NCBI GenBank assembly: GCA_030386875.1
Contig: CM059563.1
Coordinates: 15,952,001 to 16,016,000 of the forward strand
Direction of reading: 5' to 3'
Source of the DNA: Morinoia aosen
Taxonomy: Eukaryota > Arthropoda > Malacostraca > Amphipoda > Talitridae
Length of the DNA: 64,000 bases
The position numbers were made by a program, and so were the translations under genes. Positions within the stretch are counted from its first letter, which is position 1, and each line of letters begins with the position of its first letter. Below the pieces are notes generated by a model, which saw only the letters and a program-made list of their open reading frames with translations, was not told where the DNA came from and made no database searches. Shown piece by piece: positions 58,453 to 64,000 of this stretch.

Positions 58453-59028
58453 ATGGAAAATTGGTCTCTGCTTCCTGATCATATAATTGAAGTTATATTT
58501 TCATATTTGGAAGTTCACGAGTTAAGACAATGTTCTCTTGTATGTAAAAATTGGCACCGATATTTAAATGATGAAAACAATGAAGTTTGGAGAATGCATT
58601 GTCTAAATTTGCTCGCTGAAGAAGCTCTAAAATCGGATTTACTTTCATCTGTGCCGACGTATATGGCAAAGTTGCGAGCTTTTTATCATGCGTGGAACCC
58701 AAATGATTGCTCAAGAAATGTTTATATAAAACCAAATAAATTTACATTACATCGTAATCCTGTGGCTCAAAGCACCGATGGAGCAAGAAGTAAAATTGGA
58801 TTCAAAGGTGGTCGACATGCATGGGAGGTCGTTTGGGAAGGACCTTTGGGAACTGTGGCTGTTGTAGGCATTGCAACTGAAGAGAGTCCCATGCAATGTC
58901 CTGGCTATGTTGCTCTTCTTGGATCGGATGAACATTCTTGGGGGTGGAATTTAGTAGATAACCACCTGCTACACAATGGTGATTCTTTGGGTTGTTACCC
59001 ATTGCTCAACAATGCTCCAAAATATCAA
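58453..59028 (+). CDS. Fsn: F-box/SPRY-domain protein 1 (Fsn/FBXO45), first coding exon
   Basis: Substrate-recognition part of the Highwire/PHR-family atypical ubiquitin ligase that limits synapse growth, acting at neuronal terminals (known for Drosophila Fsn and vertebrate FBXO45). ATG at 58453 in good context (ACACCATGGAA). F-box at residues ~4-50 ([31 protein letters not shown]), then the SPRY domain from ~60 ([60 protein letters not shown]). The exon ends at 59028 with donor GTGAGT after codon 192. Homologues are about 250 aa, so the last ~60 residues of SPRY are coded beyond the window; none was found up to 64000. The codons upstream in frame are LINE sequence and are not included. Confidence 0.94.
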
Positions 59029-59252
59029 GTGAGTTTTTCATTCCTAACTAGGTTATATTTCATCATGATTTGAAATATCATTTATAATTTGTTTATAAAA
59101 GTCCTGATGTCATTGCCAATCATAAGTATGCCTAATTTGTAAGTGATTTTCAATTAATGTAGTTAATACTGCACTGCTGACAACATCTCATGATTCTGAA
59201 GTCTGGGATGCTAGTGCTCAGTACTTTATGAAATATGAATGCAATTATTATA
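59029..59252 (+). other. Start of the first Fsn intron
   Basis: Unique AT-rich sequence from the donor to the first inverted-repeat element. Everything to the window end is probably this intron, since no later Fsn exon was seen. Confidence 0.6.
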
Positions 59253-59431
59253 GGTCAATATTTACTTGAATGTTAACGATTTTCATAATTTGGTTGCAAA
59301 GAATCAATAAAGGAACACATTTAGGAATGTTTTAATGAATGACATTCTGCTTGCTGATGCGCTATTTTTGAATTATTCAACTTCGAAGTTGGCTTGTGTG
59401 CGCCAGGGAAGCGCACGCGCCTAGTGTAATT

Positions 59432-60112
59432 GGTCAATATTGAATATAATGTTGTCAACGAATTTCATAATTTCGTAGGTATAGATGGCTAATATAGTCG
59501 ATTATAAGACGTTTTACATGAATGACATTCTGCCCGGTGATGCGTTATTTTTGAATTATTCAACTTTGAAGCTGGCTTGTGGCGCCATGGAAGCACACGG
59601 GGCTAGCGTAATTTAATTAATAACGGAAGCTAACCCCCTATTACAAACGTAAAGAGGTTGGGTTGTGAGGGGTAGGCACAGTTCTTTTAGTGAAAATTAT
59701 AAATAAAGGTTTCGAGTGACGTTTGTTTACATCAACGCCAAGGTGGCTGCCGCCATGGCGCCAACCGGCTGAAGATGGCGGCAGCCATCTTCGAGTCGAT
59801 GTAAACAAACGTCACTAGAAAGCTTTATTTATAATTTTCACTAAAAGAACTGTTGCTACCCCTCAAGACCCAACCTCTTTACGTTTGTAATAGGGGTTAG
59901 CTTCCATTTTCATTGCTAAAACAATGACTGTTTTTGCGTTGAAAGGGCTATTCAGGAGCGCCGTTCGTATAACTTCAAACTTAAATTACTCAAAAACTAA
60001 GCATTTCCGGGCACATTGTCATTCGTGTAAAACGTCTTAAAATCATCTATATTGCCCATCTATATCTACAAAATTATGAAATTCGTTGACAACATTATAT
60101 TCAATATTGACC
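59432..60112. mobile_element. Palindromic element family B, inserted copy (8-bp TSD)
   Basis: 681 bp, starts GGTCAATATTGAATAT, ends ATATTCAATATTGACC, flanked by perfect 8-bp repeats GTGTAATT (59424-59431 and 60113-60120). Arms are highly complementary over more than 300 bp each, so the whole element can fold into one long hairpin with its centre near 59770. Inserted within the left arm of another family B element. Confidence 0.94.
59634..59896. repeat. Hairpin core of family B, copy 1
   Basis: CCCCCTATTACAAACGTAAA on the left and ACGTTTGTAATAGGGG on the right. The inner stem includes AAAATTATAAATAAAGG, GACGTTTGTTTACATC and an ATGGCGGC-rich apex. Confidence 0.92.
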
Positions 60113-60140
60113 GTGTAATTTAATTAATAACGGAATCTAA

Positions 60141-60405
60141 CCCCCTATTACAAACGTAAAGAGGTTGGGTCGTGAGGAGTAGCCACAGTTCTTCTAGTAA
60201 AAATTATAAATGAAGGTTTCTAGTGACATCCGTTTACATCGACTCCAAGGAGCTGCCGCCACGGCGCCACCCGGTACCCAAGATGGCGGCATCCATCTTG
60301 GAGTTGATGTAAGCAAACGTCACTAGAAACCTTTATTTATAATTTTCACTAGAAGAACTATGGCTACTCCTCATGATCCAACCTCTTTACGTTTGTAATA
60401 GGGGG
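60141..60405. repeat. Hairpin core of family B, copy 2
   Basis: Same core (CCCCCTATTACAAACG to CGTTTGTAATAGGGGG) within the outer element; apex reads CAAGATGGCGGCATCCATC. Confidence 0.92.
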
Positions 60406-60631
60406 TTAGCTTCCGTTTCTATTGCAACAACAATAACTGCTTTTGTGCAAAAAAACATTCAGGAGCGCTGTTTGTATAGCTTCAAATTTAAATAACTCAA
60501 AAACTAAGCATTTGCCAGCATATTGTCATTCCCGTAAAACGTCTTAAAATTGACTGTATTACCTATCTATAAGTTAGCAACAATATTATAAAATCATTAA
60601 CAACAATAAACTCAATATTGACCTTATTATA

Positions 60632-60905
60632 GTGAAACAATGCTAATTTTTGAAATTTTCTGAATAACCTACAAGGTTTGCTAATTTTTCTTTTAATTGA
60701 AAAAATGTTTGCAATAAAGTACTATGTCATAGTAGCTTAAATTAGTTTAGAGTAATAATAAATTGGTAAATGGAGAGCATTAACCGGGAATCAATTTTCC
60801 ACTTTTCGATGCCTAAACATAGTTAATTAGATCAAAATAAACAAGTTTTCTTTCATGTACTTTCCGTCGTAAATGAGTTTTACGAATTATAGCGGTAGGT
60901 TTAGT
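60632..60905. mobile_element. Left part of a decayed family A element
   Basis: From about 60785 the sequence matches family A: TTTTCGATGCCTAAACATAG, AATAAACAAGTTTTC, AATTATAGCGGTAGG. Its right part resumes at 61564 (GACGACCGCGTTGAAAGCGA) after the family B element, so that element interrupts it. 60632-60780 is unassigned. Confidence 0.65.
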
Positions 60906-61563
60906 GGTCATTATTGAGTTTAGATGATCCACCAAAATTAAACATTCCGTTTCAAACAATCGGTAGAGGAGCTCATTTAAAAACGTTTTACGAGAATGAC
61001 ATTCATGGCGCTGATGCATTATTTTTGAATTATTCAACTTAGAAGTTGGCTATTACGTGCCAGGGAAGCGAGCATGCCAAGCGTAATTTAATTAATAACG
61101 GAAGCTAACGTCCTATTACAAACGTAAAGAGGTTGGGTTGTTGGGGGGAGCCACAGTTCTTCTAGTGAAAATTATAAATAAAGGTTTCTAGTGACGTCCG
61201 TTTACATCATCTCCAATGGCGGCGACCTGGTACTCAAGATGGTGGCCGCCATTGGAGATGGTGTAAACGGACGTCACTAGAAACCTTTATTTATAATTTT
61301 CACTAGAAAAACTGTGGCTCCCCCTCACAACCCAACCTCTTTACGTTTGTAATAGGACATTAGCTTCCGTTATTAATTAAATTACGCTTGGCGCGCTCGC
61401 TTCCTTTGGCGCGCGAATGCCTACTTCATAGTTGAATAATTAAAAAATAACGCATCAGCGCCCAAAATGCCATTCATGTAAAACATTTTTAAATGGGCTC
61501 CTGTACTGATTATTTGAAACGGAATGTTTAATTTCAGTGGGTCACCTTAACTCAATATTGACC
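60906..61563. mobile_element. Palindromic element family B, copy 3
   Basis: 658 bp, starts GGTCATTATTGAG, ends CTCAATATTGACC. Long arms: AACATTCCGTTTCAAA against TTTGAAACGGAATGTT, AATTTAATTAATAACGG against CCGTTATTAATTAAATT. Core hairpin at 61112-61356. Flanking 8-mers do not match, so the duplication is lost or the ends were trimmed. It sits inside a decayed family A element. Confidence 0.88.
61112..61356. repeat. Hairpin core of family B, copy 3
   Basis: CCTATTACAAACGTAAAG against CTTTACGTTTGTAATAGG, with a nearly perfect inner stem and an apex CTCCAATGGCGGCG / GGCCGCCATTGGAG. Confidence 0.92.
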
Positions 61564-61649
61564 GACGACCGCGTTGAAAGCGAGACTCCATTGCAGTGTG
61601 GCCATTGATGAATTCCTTCCCGCTTCATACACCTAAATTGCGGTAACTA

Positions 61650-62180
61650 ATTCACAATGAATTGATCTACAAAGTTAAGACCCAGTTTTTTGATATTGCT
61701 TCAAGAAAAATTTAAGATGTGTTTGAATTATTGAAACATAATAAATGTATTTTTTAGTGATTACTTTAAATGGCAACAAAAAATTTTCTAATCAACTTAT
61801 CAAAATACTACTCCTCAGATTTATAGTACACAATTTGATCTTTACAATGCAAAAAGATCTCCTCCATAAGTAAAAAACTGTTGGAGAAATAATTGAAAAA
61901 CTGGAACACTTTTTTCTCATAACATTGTTTTTTGGCTGTGCGGCTCAATTTCTCCTACAGTTTTTCATTTATGAAGGAGATCTTTTCAGCATCATAAAGA
62001 TCAAGGTGATTACTAAAAATCTAAGAGGTTGTTTTTTGATAAGTTGAATAGAAATTTTTTCATTACCATGTAAAGAAATAAAAGTAAATTTTTTCTGCTT
62101 TAAATTCAAACTTTGAAAAAATTTTTTCGAAGCGATATCAAAAACTGAATCTGAAATTTGTAGACCAATTCATTGCGAAT
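61650..62180. mobile_element. Large inverted-repeat element, unrelated ends
   Basis: Arms: ATTCACAATGAATTGATCTAC (start) against GTAGACCAATTCATTGCGAAT (end), TTTTTTGATATTGCTTC against GAAGCGATATCAAAAAC, AAAAACTGTTGGAGAAA against TTTCTCCTACAGTTTTT. Centre near 61920. No coding capacity; target duplication not found. Confidence 0.75.
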
Positions 62181-62885
62181 CAAACAAAAAGAACTAATCG
62201 TCTCTATGTACAATATTGACTAAGAAATTAGATTTTTTAGCAATTTCCCTTTGAGAAGGCAAAGGGGGAGCAAATTTTATCATTGGCATCATTGAGGGGT
62301 AGTATAGGCAAATTTTAAAGATTTTAGGGCTCGGAACGTCCATTCGAATGTTCTAAACATGTTGTATATCCCTCCAAGCTTATTTCTCTCCTGAATTATT
62401 TTTTATTGAGTTTTGAAATTTCAAGAGAAAAAACCCTTCGGTGGCCATTAAATGTGTTCGTCTACTGATTCTTAGATATTAAATTTTTAATTTCAGTGAG
62501 TGCATTAAAATCAATATCAACCGATTAGGTAAATAAAATAATCTAAACTATCCTAAGTACACCTAAAAAAAATAACTTAACTTAACTTTGCCATACTGAC
62601 ACTGATGGTTTTTAGCCAAAATGACAGCATGTGTTCCGTATAAGCCTTACACCAGAAGATTCATATCAAAACTGCTGTGAATGCTATTCCTACCTGAACA
62701 TAATTTATGCTATTTCTCAAAAACTAAACATTTGCTGGCTCAATATCATTTGTGTAAAATGTCTTGAAATATCTTCAATTGCCTAAATGTGGTAACAAAA
62801 TTTTGAAAATTGACAACAGTAAAATCAATATTGGCTGTAGATTTTACCCATCTTTATATATTCCAAATTAAGTATTAAAATTTTC
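62181..62885. mobile_element. Remnants of family B right arms
   Basis: 62445-62521 (GTGTTCGTCTACTGATTC to AAATCAATATCAACC) and 62690-62840 (TCTCAAAAACTAAACATTTG, GTGTAAAATGTCTTGAAAT, AAAATCAATATTGGC) match the right arms of family B. The rest is unassigned AT-rich sequence. Confidence 0.55.
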
Positions 62886-62889
62886 CAAA

Positions 62890-63193
62890 CCCCTCAGGGG
62901 GATGCAACTAATGTATCTATAGGAATTTACACTCCCAGGGGGAAGATGTGAGGACCTGAGATAGGCTTTCCTTCTGGTGAAATAAAACTTTTATTTTTGT
63001 TTAGTTAAGGACCATCTTTTTTTGTTCACTGCTGTCCTGTTTTCAGCACCTCTGACTTTTGACTTCAAAATCTTGTTTCACACCCTTCCTTCTTACCTTA
63101 CTGTTCCTTTGTGCATGGGATCCTTTATGCATAGATTCCACGTTCCCTACTCCATACTAAATGGTGCCTTCATCCTTCCTCTCTTTATACATC
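62890..63193 (-). repeat. Repeat family D, inverted copy
   Basis: The only clear copy in the opposite orientation: on the minus strand GAGAGGAAGGATGAAGGCAC, TTTAGTATGGAGTAGGGAAC, GTGAAACAAGATTTTGAAG, AAACAGGACAGCAGTG, AGGTCCTCACATCTTCC and CATCCCCCTGAGGGG. Its 5' start (AAGCCTCCCTAACC) is missing, cut by the neighbouring family B element. Confidence 0.85.
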
Positions 63194-63200
63194 TTTATTG

Positions 63201-63658
63201 GGTCATAATGGAGTTCAATGCACTCACGGGAATGAAAAATTCTGTGTCAAAGAATCACTAAAAGAATTCATTTAAAAACGTTTTACAAGAATGACATTCT
63301 GCTTGCTGATGCATTATTTTCGAGATATAACAATAATTACGTTCAGATAGGAATAACATATCGGTTTGGATAAGTTAAAGGTAAGCTATTTTAGGTTGAT
63401 TTATGTTATTTTAGGTTAGTTTATTTAATTAACCTAACCTCGCCCGTCGTTACATCAACACTGTATAACAGCATATTTACGTGTCTGTTCCTTCACTTCT
63501 ATGTACGACGTTCCTATAACTTCAAAGTTGTATAATTCAAAAATTACACATCAGTGAGCAGAATGTCATTCTTGTAAAATGTTTTAAATGTGTTCCTTTA
63601 GTGATTCTTTCGAATGGAATTTTTAATTTCTGTGAAAGGATTAAACACAATATTGACC
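63201..63658. mobile_element. Family B-like element, shortened
   Basis: Starts GGTCATAATGGAGTTC and ends ACACAATATTGACC. Arms share AAAGAATCACTAAAAGAA / TTCCTTTAGTGATTCTTT and ACAAGAATGACATTCTGC / GCAGAATGTCATTCTTGT. The hairpin core is absent; the centre is other sequence with TTAGGTTAGTTTA-type repeats. No matching flanking 8-mers. Confidence 0.7.
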
Positions 63659-64000
63659 ACATCAATTTCCTTCCATAATTTTCATTACCTTGGTACAGAA
63701 CCAACAGCAGATATATGCTTGATCCAGCTGATTTTTTTATTTGATTAAAATTTGTCTAACTGAAATGAAAAAATTGTTTGAATTATGTTCTTGGGTATTT
63801 TAAGATGTTGGTTACAGTTGAATTTTATACTTCAGCTTGAAAAAACAAGCTATTTTCCATCTTACTCATTGTATTCTTATGGGTTCTTTTAGACTTCAGA
63901 AAGAATTGAAAGGTAGAAGTATGATACATAATCTGACAAAAATCTAATTATATAATTAACAACTCGGTCATTTATGAGGTTTATTTAACACTTTGATGGC
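63659..64000. other. End of window, nothing recognised
   Basis: AT-rich, probably still Fsn intron. No exon resembling the remaining SPRY sequence was found. Confidence 0.4.

Larger units (their letters stand above)
59253..60623. mobile_element. Palindromic element family B, outer copy (8-bp TSD)
   Basis: Starts GGTCAATATTTACTTG, ends CTCAATATTGACC, flanked by perfect 8-bp direct repeats TTATTATA (59245-59252 and 60624-60631). It is split by a second copy (59432-60112 plus its own 8-bp duplication); without that insertion it is 682 bp. Arms carry TGACATTCTGC, GAATTATTCAAC and AACGGAANCTAAC, around the hairpin core at 60141-60405. No transposase. Confidence 0.92.

Overview
This is an AT-rich, intron-rich animal nuclear window, almost certainly insect. 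There are no operons or bacterial signals. Open frames are short and broken by GT..AG introns, and much of the DNA is transposon debris: two LINEs, tRNA-derived SINEs and several families of small inverted-repeat elements. The insect call rests on the Fsn-type F-box/SPRY exon, a peroxiredoxin of Jafrac1 type and a small AT-hook (HMGA-like) protein. The order of insects cannot be fixed from sequence alone.

Genes. (1) A complete cytosolic typical 2-Cys peroxiredoxin, minus strand, four coding exons between 14954 and 20623, 199 aa. (2) An apparently intronless 757-aa protein, minus strand, 23567-25840, with a Cys-cluster/polylysine N-terminus and about 27 copies of an 11-residue repeat. (3) A lysine-rich, acidic-tailed nuclear-type protein, plus strand, from 37562 with a terminal exon ending at 39249 and possible alternative last exons further down. 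(4) A 79-aa HMGA-like AT-hook protein, minus strand, exons 48537-48701 and 46813-46887. (5) The first coding exon of Fsn, plus strand, 58453-59028; the rest lies beyond the window. Genes 3 and 4 converge. No shared pathway links the five; they look like ordinary neighbours separated by repeats.

Repeats by region. 0-10 kb: copies of a ~340-bp dispersed repeat (called family D here), a TTAA-ended MITE with another element inserted in it, a tRNA-derived SINE, a PIF/Harbinger-like MITE. 10.7-13.5 kb: a decayed RNase H-bearing LINE (minus). 17-30 kb: many D copies, several in peroxiredoxin introns. 30-33 kb: large inverted-repeat elements with 8-bp target duplications. 35 kb: second SINE. 55.8-58.4 kb: second LINE (plus), whose 3' tail ends about 20 bp before the Fsn start codon. 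59.2-63.7 kb: a pile of ~680-bp palindromic elements, one inserted into another of its own family, both with perfect 8-bp target duplications.

The most interesting structures are this palindromic family (called B) and its relatives (called A), which share the same hairpin core; the triple tandem copy of a splice junction in the HMGA-like gene; and the LINE tail abutting Fsn. I found no CRISPR, no prokaryotic defence system and no confident stand-alone tRNA or rRNA gene.
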